Below are positions 22,465-34,516 of a stretch of 64,000 nucleotides of DNA, one piece after another. This DNA is from Elymus sibiricus (lineage: Eukaryota; Streptophyta; Magnoliopsida; Poales; Poaceae): NCBI GenBank assembly GCA_039707655.1, contig CM077672.1:356048031-356112030 (forward strand). Direction: 5' to 3'. The notes under the pieces were generated by a model that had not been told where the DNA came from, made no database searches, and was given only the letters and a program-made list of their open reading frames with translations. Both the position numbers and the translations under genes were made by a program. How positions within the stretch are numbered: the stretch's first letter is position 1; each line of letters starts with the position of its first letter.

Positions 22465-23650
22465 CACTAGTAGAAAACAGGGCATCTGTCCCGGTTCCAG
22501 AAGGCCTTTAGTCCCGGTTCTGGAACCGGGACAAAACGATCGGGACTAATGCCCATCACTTTTAGTCCCGGTTGGCTTACGAACCGGGACTAAAGGCCCT
22601 CCACGTGGCCGCTGTCTGGGGCGGGGGATGGGGGACCTTTAGTCCCGGTTGGTGTTACCAACCAGGACTAAAGGAATTTTTTTGAAATTTTTTTTTTGAA
22701 ATTTTTTTAATACTTTTTTGATTTGTTTTTAAGTTTTATTCCGATTTTCAAATCTTTGAATTATTTGACAATTTAATCTCTAATCACCCTCCTCACTGCT
22801 CCAGCGTGGAGCACTCATTCCAAATCGTCTAACTTCCCGGCCGGTCACCCATCCTCTCACTGCTCCAGCCCCAGCACGCTTAACTTTCTGGTTCTATCGC
22901 CCCTAGTTTCCAAGTCTGCACTTGTTGTTTACCTGACAATAGTAAGCTATCAATCCTATTAACCCTTAGGTCTTGATGTCACATGATTTAATTTTTTGAA
23001 TTCCAAACAATTATTAAAATAAACAAAATAAGTAATAATAATATTGAATTTCAATGAAAATAAAATAAGTAATAATATTATTTTATTCATTTTTTTGCCA
23101 TTTATTCATTTAATATGGCATAATTAATATCTTTACATCTGTAAATCGAAATTCGACAAATAATATATCCATTATTATCAGAAAAATGTGAGGAATCTAA
23201 ATATAACAATCTTATTATTATCAGAAGTTATACCTTATTGTTATATGTATCATATCAATCCTATTAAGCCCTTGAGGATGATGTCACACGTTTCACTGTT
23301 TGAGTTTGAAACCGGGACTAAAGGGGTTACGGCAGGCTGCGGCCGGTGTGATCCCCTTTAGTCTCGGTTGGAGACACCAACCGGGACTACCTTTTACCAC
23401 ATTAATCCTAGAAAAATCATAACTAAATCATTCTAATTCAGAAAAATACAAATAATATATCAAAATTTGCAGAAAAATAAGATCTATTCGAAGCCACATC
23501 CTCAAATTTCAACCCTTTCTAACTTCATTTGCTATTTTTCATGCATTTAATGATTTTTTGAGCTAAATGACCCTGAAATTGAAAAGCACTACAAATGAAC
23601 TCTGAAAAGGTTGAAACTTGGCATGGTATCATCATTTCACCCACATAGCA

Positions 23651-24120
23651 TGTGCTAAAAAGTTGAGAGGGTTACGGCAAAAACTGGATGCACTTCATGT
23701 ACAAACTGGACCATCTCATTCGAAGTATCAAGGTTTCGGAGGAAAACTCATCTGTTACAAAGGCATTTCATTTTTTTAAACTTATTTCAACTCCAAACTT
23801 TTTGTGCATTCAATATGCACCATTCAAAGCCACATCCTCAAATTTCAACCCTTTCTAACTTCATTTGCTATTTTTCATGCATTTAATGATTTTTTTGAGC
23901 TAAATGACCCTGATATTGAAAAGCACTACAAATGAACTCTGAAAAGGTTGAAACTTGGCATGGTATCATCATTTCACCCACATAGCATGTGCTAAAAAGT
24001 TGAGAGGGTTACGGCAAAAACTGGATGCACTTCGTGTACAAACTGGACCATCTCATTCGAAGTATCAAGGTTTCGGACGAAAACTCATTTGTTACAAAGA
24101 CATTTCATTTTAAAATCTAT
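23651..24120. repeat. 337-bp tandem repeat inside the CACTA element
   Basis: TGTGCTAAAAAGTTGAGAGG recurs at 23651 and 23988 with matching downstream sequence. The second copy is shortened here (about 70 bp missing near 24108 relative to later units). The same pair recurs in each tandem unit, e.g. 27262 and 27599. Confidence 0.88.
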
Positions 24121-24534
24121 AGAAAGAACTCAGTAAAAATAATCAAAACAACAATTAAATGACTAAAACAACTATATAAGCAAAACAATACTGTTTTAAT
24201 TAAAATCCTAATTTAAATTATTCTAAAAATAACCAAATAAATCTTACTATGACAACAATCTAACATGTGACTAGGAGCAAAAAGAATTAAATTAAAAACT
24301 ATTTTTAAACTGAAGTTATTCACAATCTAGGGTTTGAAGCAAATTTGAACAAATTCAAATTTAAACCATTCAAATTTGAAAACTAAAGGCACAAACAGAA
24401 ACTAGACAAAAGTTTGAATCTAATGCAAAAAAGAATCACTCAAAAACATCAAATATCCTACAAGATATAAGCAATTAAAAAATGAAACTAAAAACAGAAA
24501 ACAAATGGAAAAACAAAAAAGAAACTTTCAGAAC

Positions 24535-24760
24535 CCCTTTAGTCCCGGTTGGTGTCTCCAACCAGGACCAAAGGTCTAACCTTTAGTCCCGGTTGGAGAC
24601 ACCAACCGGGACTAAAGCCTCAACCCCTTTAGTCCCGGTTGGTGTCTCCAACCGGGAACCTTTAGTCCCGGTTGGAGACACCAACCGGGACTAAAGGGTA
24701 TCGGCCCCTTTAGTCCCGGTTGGTGTCTCCAACTGGGACTAAAGGTCCCATTTGAACCGG
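24535..24760. repeat. Subterminal hairpin block (CCCGGTTGG-TGTCT-CCAACCGGG)
   Basis: Each motif is a near-perfect 9-bp stem with a 5-base loop, tandemly repeated in alternating orientation. Equivalent blocks occur at 28203-28390, 31840-32030, 35460-35650, 39060-39160, 53588-53900, 57388-57610 and 61080-61220. Repeat number varies: least in unit 5, most in unit 6. Confidence 0.88.
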
Positions 24761-26811
24761 GACTGATGCCTGCCGAGCCCCGACCGGCGCCCTAGCCTCT
24801 CGAACCGGGACTAATGCTCACATTAGTCCTGGTTCGTAATGCAACCGGGACTAATGTGTAGATCGAGCTTGGACCAAAGCCCTGTTTTCTACTAGTGGTT
24901 GTCAGAGCCTATTTAGATGTTACATAGCTTGACGCTCTATTTAGCGAGTCAAAAACTTATGGGTTTTGCGATGTCGTTGCTTGGATAAACTTTGTGGTTG
25001 AATGTTGGCTTTTTTTAATACATCTTCTTGGTCGTTCAACCTTATATGATGTATGTGTTGTGTTTTAGGATTGGTTGTCGGGTTGGCTTTCGTTCCGCTG
25101 CTTGATGCGTCGGCTGACATGCATTGAATGAGGCAATGAATGAGAGCATACGGACTATGGTTCTCGTGCGCCTAGGGATGCTGCAGTCACCGGGTACGCC
25201 TGTTGTACTAGCGGTCCTTTGGTTTGTTTCTGGTTGGCGCATGGAATGAGAGAGGCACAATGTTGGGGCTAGCCGGTCTGTGCAGACGCTGCTCGAAGAG
25301 TCAGGGAGATGGCTATCCATCCCATCACACCACAAGGGTGCCGTCCACCCATTTCGTACGGTCCTATCTGGCGTTTTGTGCCGTCCAGTGGGCTCCAGTC
25401 ATGGTCGTTGGCTCATACATAGTTCAGGATCGAGCTGGACATTTTGAGCGGCCGCCTATAGAGAGGGGAGCCCCAAGCTGGAGAGAAGACGTTCGCCGGA
25501 CATATAGTGATGGGCCGACTAGGCTGTGTGGTTGGTACAGATGTTGCGCCTTGAGCAATGGAGATCGTTCACCATGCCATCAGACTGCTGGAGTCACATC
25601 CACACATGTGGATGGTCTTTCATGTCGGTTTGTACAATGCGGCCGACTCCAACCACGAATGTTGCCTGATACATAGTCGAGGGTTGAACTGCTAGCTTTG
25701 GGCGCATGGCTAGAGAGAGGGGATTGGCGAAAAGGAAAGATGGCTTTCGCCGTGTACAATGTAGCGGGGGGGGGGGGGGGGGGGCAGGCTGTTCTTCTCG
25801 TTGCGTCCTGGTGTCAACTGACTCCCTGAGCCTCTACGGTGATCCTAGAGAAAAGTTTCCTAAACATAACCTAAGACTCCTCGTTAATCCTAGGAAATCA
25901 CCTAAACATAACCTTAGGATCATAATTATATGGTTAAGATTGCAGACATGTGTGAAATTCATATGCCACTTCTACATAGTAAGACATCATAGACAACTCG
26001 GAAAGCCCATTATAAACAGATATCCATGTCGTCTGCTTAGGTGGGTCGGTGATCAAGGCCCTCCATAGCCGTCCAAGGAACCGTCTGCGAAAGGACATCC
26101 GCAGTCATCTCTCAATATGAGATAAAATGAATAACACAAATCACAGGAGGTTTTATAGAATGGCCATCTGGAATAACGCAAATCATAGGAGCATTTGAGT
26201 TTCAAAGCTGGCTGCCAAAATCCTTGAAGGTACAGGTGTTTCACAACGTCTACTATGAGTTGCTAATGTACTGTCTTCATTTTAATTGCTTCCGGTATGA
26301 CAAGTCAGATTAAGCATGGAACACAGTTTGGTATCTATTCTATTCTGACTCAAACATAGCCAAAAAGGTTCTACAGGAGTAGCATTGGTTATCATGGTGC
26401 AAAAAAGCTCATTTAGCCATGCATCTAAGTTTCCGTTGCCTCCCAATCCTAGCTAGCTGGCGATTTTCTTACGGACCCTAGCTACGTTGCTCAATGGTAA
26501 GGTGCATCTGTACCTCCAACTCCAATTCCTCTCGACCCATACCGGTTTAGCCCGCGATTCGGTGCTGCTTTTACAATGCCATGGTACGCATTCAGCCAGC
26601 AGGCATGTGTCGTGTCTGTCATTCAGTGCCAACGGATGTATCTAGACGTTTTTCAGTGCTACCTACATCGGTTTGAGCGACGGTTGATATGGGACGAGGG
26701 AGTAGATGCTAGCCTAATCAGATTGAATGTTCACAACTGTGGTTTTCTGCTTCAACAATTTTTTCAACTCACAAAATTCCAAAGGGAAAATAGAGTTTTT
26801 GGACGTTTTAG

Positions 26812-26950
26812 ACGTTTTTAGGGTTTAGGGCTAGGGTTTAGATTTCCAAGTTTAGGGTAATGTTTTAGGGTTTGAACCTTTAGTGTTTACTGTTTAAAAT
26901 AGAGTTTCGGACGTTTTATGTCCCGGGTTTAGGGTTTTTAGGGTTTTTTT
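26812..26950 (+). repeat. Degenerate TTTAGGG-like region in array flank
   Basis: Several TTTAGGG or TTTTAGGG words (plant telomere repeat) among diverged sequence. It recurs at the same place in every unit (e.g. 30445, 34053, 41207, 55967, 59662, 63269). Too irregular to be a real telomere tract. Confidence 0.5.
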
Positions 26951-27261
26951 TGTTTTAAATGATATTTTGAAAGATTTTGACATTATAAAAGGAAAAAAGT
27001 TATCCGATTTTTTTTAATTTGTTTTAAATTATTTTTAAATAAATTTTAAATGAGAGAGATGGTGAGCCGGGTGAGTGAGTGTGTGTGTGTGTGTGAGAGG
27101 GAGGGGGTGGAGTGAGAGAGGGGGAGATGGAGGTGGTAGAGAGACCGCATCATAGATATAATTAAGGGGGGAGTGTGTATGCGTGACAGAGGGGTCTGGA
27201 GGGGTATTGTGTGTGATGGGTGTAAAGAGTTGATGATGAGTGTGGGTGAGAGAGACCTAAA

Positions 27262-30200
27262 TGTGCTAAAAAGTTGAGAGGGTTACGGCAAAAACTGGAT
27301 GCACTTCGTGTACAAACTGGACCATCTCATTCGAAGTATCAAGATTTCAGACGAAAACTCATCTATTACAAAGGCATTTCATTTTTTTAAACTTATTTCA
27401 ACTCCAGACTTTTTGTGCATTCAATATGCACCATTCAAAGCCACATCCTCAAATTTCAACCCTTTCTAACTTCATTTGCTATTTTTCATGCATTTAATGA
27501 TTCTTTTGAGCTAAATGACCCTGAAATTGAAAAGCACTACAAATGAACTCTGAAAACGTTGAAACTTGGCATGGTATCATCATTTCACCCACATAGCATG
27601 TGCTAAAAAGTTGAGAGGTTACGGCAAAAACTGGATGCACTTCGTGTACAAACTGGACCATCTCATTCAAAGTATCAAGGTTTCGGACGAAAACTCATCT
27701 GTTACAATGGCATTTCATTTTTTTAAACTTATTTCAACTCCAGACTTTTTGTGCATTCAATATGTACCATACTACAACATGTTAAAATCTACAGAAAGAA
27801 CTAACTAAAAATAATAAAAACAACAATTAAATGACTAAAACAACTATATAAGCAAAACAGTACTATTTTAATTAAAATCCTAATTCAAATTATTCTAAAA
27901 ATAACCAAATAAATCTTAGTGTGACAACAATCTAACATGTGACTAGGAGCAAAAAGAATTAAACTAAAAACTATTTTTAAACTCAAGTTATTCATAATCT
28001 AGGGTTTGAAGCAAATTTGAACAAATTCAAATTTAAAGCATTCAAATTTGAAAACTAAAGGCACAAACAGAAACTAGACAAAATTTTGAATCTAATGCAA
28101 AAAGAATCACTCAAAAACATCAAATATCCTAAAAGATATAAGCAATTTAAAAATCAAACTAAAAACAGAAAACAAATGGAAAAACAAAAAAGAAACTTTC
28201 AGAACCCCTTCAGTCCCGGTTGGTGTCTCCAACCGGGACTAAAGGTCTAACCTTTAGTCCCGGTTAGAGACACCAACCGGGACTAAAGCCTCAACCCCCT
28301 TTAGTCCCGGTTGGAGACACCAACCGGGACTAAAGGGTAGCGGCCCCTTTAGTCCCGGTTGGTATCTCCAACCGGGACTAAAGGTCTCATTTGAACCGGG
28401 ACTGATGCCTGTCGAGCCCCGACCGGCGCCCTAGCCGCTCGAACCGGGACTAATGCTCACATTAGTCCCGGTTCGTAATGCAACCGGGACTAATGTGTAG
28501 ATCGAGCTTGGACCAAAGCCCTGTTTTCTACTAGTGGTTGTCAGAGCCTATTTAGATGTTACATAGCTTGACGCTCTATTTAGCGAGTCAAAAACTTATG
28601 GGTTTTGCGATGTCGTTGCTTGGATAAACTTTGTGGTTGAATGTTGGCTTTTTTTAATACATCTTCTTGGTCGTTCAACCTTATATGATGTATGTGTTGT
28701 GTTTTAGGATTGGTTGTCGGGTTGGCTTTCGTTCCGCTGCTTGATGCGTCGGCTGACATGCATTGAATGAGGCAATGAATGAGAGCATACGGACTATGGT
28801 TCTCGTGCGCCTAGGGATGCTGCAGTCACCGGGTACGCCTGTTGTACTAGCGGTCCTTTGGTTTGTTTCTGGTTGGCGCATGGAATGAGAGAGGCACAAT
28901 GTTGGGGCTAGCCGGTCTGTGCAGACGCTGCTCGAAGAGTCAGGGAGATGGCTATCCATCCCATCACACCACAAGGGTGCCGTCCACCCATTTCGTACGG
29001 TCCTATCTGGCGTTTTGTGCCGTCCAGTGGGCTCCAGTCATGGTCGTTGGCTCATACATAGTTCAGGATCGAGCTGGACATTTTGAGCGGCCGCCTATAG
29101 AGAGGGGAGCCCCAAGCTGGAGAGAAGACGTTCGCCGGACATATAGTGATGGGCCGACTAGGCTGTGTGGTTGGTACAGATGTTGCGCCTTGAGCAATGG
29201 AGATCGTTCACCATGCCATCAGACTGCTGGAGTCACATCCACACATGTGGATGGTCTTTCATGTCGGTTTGTACAATGCGGCCGACTCCAACCACGAATG
29301 TTGCCTGATACATAGTCGAGGGTTGAACTGCTAGCTTTGGGCGCATGGCTAGAGAGAGGGGATTGGCGAAAAGGAAAGATGGCTTTCGCCGTGTACAATG
29401 TAGCGGGGGGGGGGGGGCAGGCTGTTCTTCTCGTTGCGTCCTGGTGTCAACTGACTCCCTGAGCCTCTACGGTGATCCTAGAGAAAAGTTTCCTAAACAT
29501 AACCTAAGACTCCTCGTTAATCCTAGGAAATCACCTAAACATAACCTTAGGATCATAATTATATGGTTAAGATTGCAGACATGTGTGAAATTCATATGCC
29601 ACTTCTACATAGTAAGACATCATAGACAACTCGGAAAGCCCATTATAAACAGATATCCATGTCGTCTGCTTAGGTGGGTCGGTGATCAAGGCCCTCCATA
29701 GCCGTCCAAGGAACCGTCTGCGAAAGGACATCCGCAGTCATCTCTCAATATGAGATAAAATGAATAACACAAATCACAGGAGGTTTTATAGAATGGCCAT
29801 CTGGAATAACGCAAATCATAGGAGCATTTGAGTTTCAAAGCTGGCTGCCAAAATCCTTGAAGGTACAGGTGTTTCACAACGTCTACTATGAGTTGCTAAT
29901 GTACTGTCTTCATTTTAATTGCTTCCGGTATGACAAGTCAGATTAAGCATGGAACACAGTTTGGTATCTATTCTATTCTGACTCAAACATAGCCAAAAAG
30001 GTTCTACAGGAGTAGCATTGGTTATCATGGTGCAAAAAAGCTCATTTAGCCATGCATCTAAGTTTCCGTTGCCTCCCAATCCTAGCTAGCTGGCGATTTT
30101 CTTACGGACCCTAGCTACGTTGCTCAATGGTAAGGTGCATCTGTACCTCCAACTCCAATTCCTCTCGACCCATACCGGTTTAGCCCGCGATTCGGTGCTG

Positions 30201-30894
30201 CTTTTACAATGCCATGGTACGCATTCAGCCAGCAGGCATGTGTCGTGTCTGTCATTCAGTGCCAACGGATGTATCTAGACGTTTTTCAGTGCTACCTACA
30301 TCGGTTTGAGCGACGGTTGATATGGGACGAGGGAGTAGATGCTAGCCTAATCAGATTGAATGTTCACAACTGTGGTTTTCTGCTTCAACAATTTTTTCAA
30401 CTCACAAAATTCCAAAGGGAAAATAGAGTTTTTGGACGTTTTAGACGTTTTTAGGGTTTAGGGCTAGGGTTTAGATTTCCAAGTTTAGGGTAATGTTTTA
30501 GGGTTTGAACCTTTAGTGTTTACTGTTTAAAATAGAGTTTCGGACGTTTTATGTCCCGGGTTTAGGGTTTTTAGGGTTTTTTTTGTTTTAAATGATATTT
30601 TGAAAGATTTTGACATTATAAAAGGAAAAAAGTTATCCGATTTTTTTTAATTTGTTTTAAATTATTTTTAAATAAATTTTAAATGAGAGAGATGGTGAGC
30701 CGGGTGAGTGAGTGTGTGTGTGTGTGTGAGAGGGAGGGGGTGGAGTGAGAGAGGGGGAGATGGAGGTGGTAGAGAGACCGCATCATAGATATAATTAAGG
30801 GGGGAGTGTGTATGCGTGACAGAGGGGTCTGGAGGGGTATTGTGTGTGATGGGTGTAAAGAGTTGATGATGAGTGTGGGTGAGAGAGACCTAAA
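27262..30894. repeat. Array unit 2
   Basis: CACTA part to 28536, flank to 30894. The left CACTA part matches unit 3 (shared variant ATCAAGATTTCAGACG), the right CACTA part matches unit 4 (CAGTCCCGG, GGGTAGCGGCC, TTGGTATCTCC), and the flank matches unit 1: a mosaic. Confidence 0.9.
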
Positions 30895-33800
30895 TGTGCT
30901 AAAAAGTTGAGAGGGTTACGGCAAAAACTGGATGCACTTCGTGTACAAACTGGACCATCTCATTCGAAGTATCAAGATTTCAGACGAAAACTCATCTATT
31001 ACAAAGGCATTTCATTTTTTTAAACTTATTTCAACTCCAGACTTTTTGTGCATTCAATATGCACCATTCAAAGCCACATCCTCAAATTTCAACCCTTTCT
31101 AACTTCATTTGCTATTTTTCATGCATTTAATGATTCTTTTGAGCTAAATGACCCTGAAATTGAAAAGCACTACAAATGAACTCTGAAAACGTTGAAACTT
31201 GGCATGGTATCATCATTTCACCCACATAGCATGTGCTAAAAAGTTGAGAGGTTACGGCAAAAACTGGATGCACTTCGTGTACAAACTGGACCATCTCATT
31301 CAAAGTATCAAGGTTTCGGACGAAAACTCATCTGTTACAATGGCATTTCATTTTTTTAAACTTATTTCAACTCCAGACTTTTTGTGCATTCAATATGTAC
31401 CATACTACAACATGTTAAAATCTACAGAAAGAACTAACTAAAAATAATAAAAACAACAATTAAATGACTAAAACAACTATATAAGCAAAACAGTACTATT
31501 TTAATTAAAATCCTAATTCAAATTATTCTAAAAATAACCAAATAAATCTTAGTGTGACAACAATCTAACATGTGACTAGGAGCAAAAAGAATTAAACTAA
31601 AAACTATTTTTAAACTCAAGTTATTCATAATCTAGGGTTTGAAGCAAATTTGAACAAATTCAAATTTAAAGCATTCAAATTTGAAAACTAAAGGCACAAA
31701 CAGAAACTAGACAAAATTTTGAATCTAATGCAAAAAGAATCACTCAAAAACATCAAATATCCTAAAACATATAAGCAATTTAAAAATGAAACTAAAAACA
31801 GAAAACAAATGGAAAAACAAAAAAGAAACTTTCAGAACCCCTTTAGTCCCGGTTGGTGTCTCCAACCGGGACTAAAGGTCTAACCTTTAGTCCCGGTTAG
31901 AGAAACCAACCGGGACTAAAGCCTCAACCCCCTTTAGTCCCGGTTGGAGACACCAACCGGGACTAAAGGGTATCGGCCCCTTTAGTCCCGGTTGGTGTCT
32001 CCAACCGGGATTAAAGGTCCCATTTGAACCGGGACTGATGCCTGTCGAGCCCCGACCGGCGCCCTAGCCGCTCGAACCGGGACTAATGCTCACATTAGTC
32101 CCGGTTCGTAATGCAACCGGGACTAATGTGTAGATCGAGCTTGGACCAAAGCCCTGTTTTCTACTAGTGGTTGTCAGAGCCTATTTAGAATTTAGCGAGT
32201 CAGAAAATTATGGGTTTTGCGATGTCGTTGGTTGGATAAACTTTGTGGTTGAATGTTGGCTTTTTTTTATACATCTTCTTGGTCGTTCAACCTTATATGA
32301 TGTATGTGTTGTGTTTTAGGATTGGTTGTCGGGTTGGCTTTCGTTCGGCTGCTTGATGCGTTGGCTGACATGCATTGAATGAGGCAATGAATGAGAGCAT
32401 ACGGACTATGGTTCTCGTGCGCCTAGGGATGCTGCAGTCGCTGGGTACGCCTGTTGTACTGGCGGTCCTTTGGTTTGTTTCTGGTTGGCGCATGGAATGA
32501 GAGAGGCACAATGCTGGGGCTAGCCGGTCTGTGCAGACGCTGCTCAAAGAGGCAGGGAGATGGCTATCCATCCCATCACACCGCAAGGGTGCCGTCCACC
32601 CATTTCGTACGGTCCTATCTGGCGTTTTGTGCCGTCCAGTGGGCTCCAGTCATGGTCGTTGGCTCATACATAGTTCAGGATCGAGCTGGATATTTTGAGC
32701 GGCCGCCTATAGAGAGGGGAGCCCCAAGCTGGAGAGAAGACGTTCGCCGGACATATAGTGATGGGCCGACTAGGCTGTGTGGTTGGTACAGATGTTGCGC
32801 CTTGAGCAATGGAGATCGTTCACCATGCCATCAGACTGCTGGAGTCACATCCACACATGTGGACGGTCTTTTATGTCGGTTTGTACAATACGGCCGACTG
32901 CAACCACGAATGTTGCCTGATACATAGTCGAGGGTTGAACGGCTAGCTTTGGGCGCCCGGCTAGAGAGAGGGGATTGGCGAAAAGGAAAGATGGCTTTCG
33001 CCGTGTACAATGTAGCGGGGCGGGGCTGGCTGTTCTTCTTGTTGCGTCCTAATCTCAACTGACTCCTTGAGCCTCTACGGTGATCCTAGAGAAAAATTTC
33101 CTAAACATAACCTAAGACTCCTCGTTAATCCTAGGAAATCACCTAAACATAACCTTAGGATCATAATTATATGGTTAAGATTGCAGACATGTGTGAAATT
33201 CATATGCCACTTCTACATAGTAAGACATCATAAACAACTCGGAAAGCCCATTATAAACAGATATCCATGTCGTCTGCTTAGGTGGGTCGGTGATCAAGGC
33301 CCTCCACAGCCGTCCAAGGAACCGTCTGCGAAAGGACATCCGCAGTCATCTCACAATATGAGATAAAATGAATAACACAAATCACAGGAGGTTTTATAGA
33401 ATGGCCATCTGGAATAACGCAGATCATAGGAGCATTTGAGTTTCAAAGCTGGCTGCCAAAATCCTTGAAGGTACAGGTGTTTCACAACGTCTACTATGAG
33501 CTGCTAATGTACTGTCTTCATTTTAATTGCTTCCGGTATGACAAGTCAGATTTAGCATGGAACACAGTTTGGTATCTATTCTATTCTGACTGAAACATAG
33601 CTAAAAAGGTTCTACAGGAGTAGCATTGGTTATCATGGTGCAAAATAGCCCATTTAGCCATGCATCTAAGTTTCCGTTGCCTCCCAATCCTAGCTAGCTG
33701 GCGATTTTCTTACGGACCCTAGCTACGTTGCTCAATGGTAAGGTGCATCTGTACCTCCAACTCCAATTCCTCTTGACCCATACCGGTTTAGCCCGAGACT

Positions 33801-34516
33801 CGGTGCTGCTTTTACAATGCCATGGTACGCAGGCAGCTACCAGGCATGTGTCGTGTCTGTCATTCAGTGCCAACGGATGTATCTAGACGTTTTTCAGTAC
33901 TACCTACATCGGTTTGAGCGACGGTTGATATGGGACGAGGGAGTAGATGCTAGCCTAATCAGATTGAATGTTCACAACTGTGGTTTTCCGTTTCAACAAT
34001 TTTTTAAAATCACAAAATTCCAAAGGGAAAATAGAGTTTTTGGACGTTTTAGACGTTTTTAGGGTTTAGGGCTAGGGTTTAGATTTCCAAGTTTAGGGTA
34101 ATGTTTTAGGGTTTGAACCTTTAGTGTTTACTGTTTAGAATAGAGTTTCAGACGTTTTAAGTCCCGGGTTTAGGGTTTTTAGGGTTTTTTATTTCTTTAA
34201 AATGATATTTTGAAAGATTTTGACATTATAAAAGGAAAAAAGTTATCCGATTTTTTTTTAATTTGTTTTAAATTATTTTTTAAATGATTTTTAAATAAAT
34301 TTTAAATGAGAGCGATGGTGAGCCGGGTGAGTGAGTGTGTGTGTGTGTGAGAGGGAGGGGGTGGAGTGAGAGAGGGGGGAGATGGAGGTGGTAGAGAGAC
34401 CGCATCATAGATATAATTAAGGGGGCAGTGTGTACGCGTGAGAGAGGGGTCTGGAGGGGTATTGTGTGTGATGGGTGTAAAGAGTTGATGATGAGTGTGG
34501 GTGAGAGAGACCTGTA
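30895..34516. repeat. Array unit 3
   Basis: CACTA part to 32169, flank to 34516. Lacks about 20 bp near 32190 of the flank start. The G-run seen in units 1-2 is GGGGCGGGGC here. Confidence 0.9.

Larger units (their letters stand above)
22465..24897. mobile_element. Non-autonomous CACTA element, 2433 bp, founder of the tandem array
   Basis: A perfect 19-bp TIR (CACTAGTAGAAAACAGGGC at 22465; its complement at 24879-24897) is flanked by GTT (22462-22464 and 24898-24900). It has no coding region. Both ends carry inverted TTTAGTCCCGGTT/AACCGGGACTAAA motifs. The interior is AT-rich and includes two copies of a 337-bp repeat (from 23651 and 23988). It must depend on a transposase from elsewhere. 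It is the only copy in the window with a 5' terminus; all later copies are 3' halves inside tandem units. Confidence 0.92.
23651..27261. repeat. Array unit 1 (founder unit)
   Basis: CACTA part to 24897, flank 24898-27261. The flank is nearly identical to that of unit 2, the clearest difference being a G-run of 19 (25766-25784) against 13. The flank holds a degenerate TTTAGGG-like region (about 26812-26950), a GT/GA microsatellite (about 27070-27125) and an 81-codon open frame (26576-26821). No recognised gene. Confidence 0.9.

Noticed and set aside
24535..24760. Regularly spaced short repeats resembling a CRISPR array
   Set aside because: They are CACTA subterminal hairpins in alternating orientation in a plant genome, with no true spacers or cas genes.
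25042..25676. Overlapping frames of about 97-157 codons repeated in every array unit, on both strands
   Set aside because: Opposite-strand and multi-frame overlap, no recognisable domain, and changing residues between units. Treated as non-coding flank.
26812..26950. Possible interstitial telomere tract
   Set aside because: TTTAGGG words are irregular and interrupted by unrelated AT-rich sequence; kept only as a weak repeat feature.
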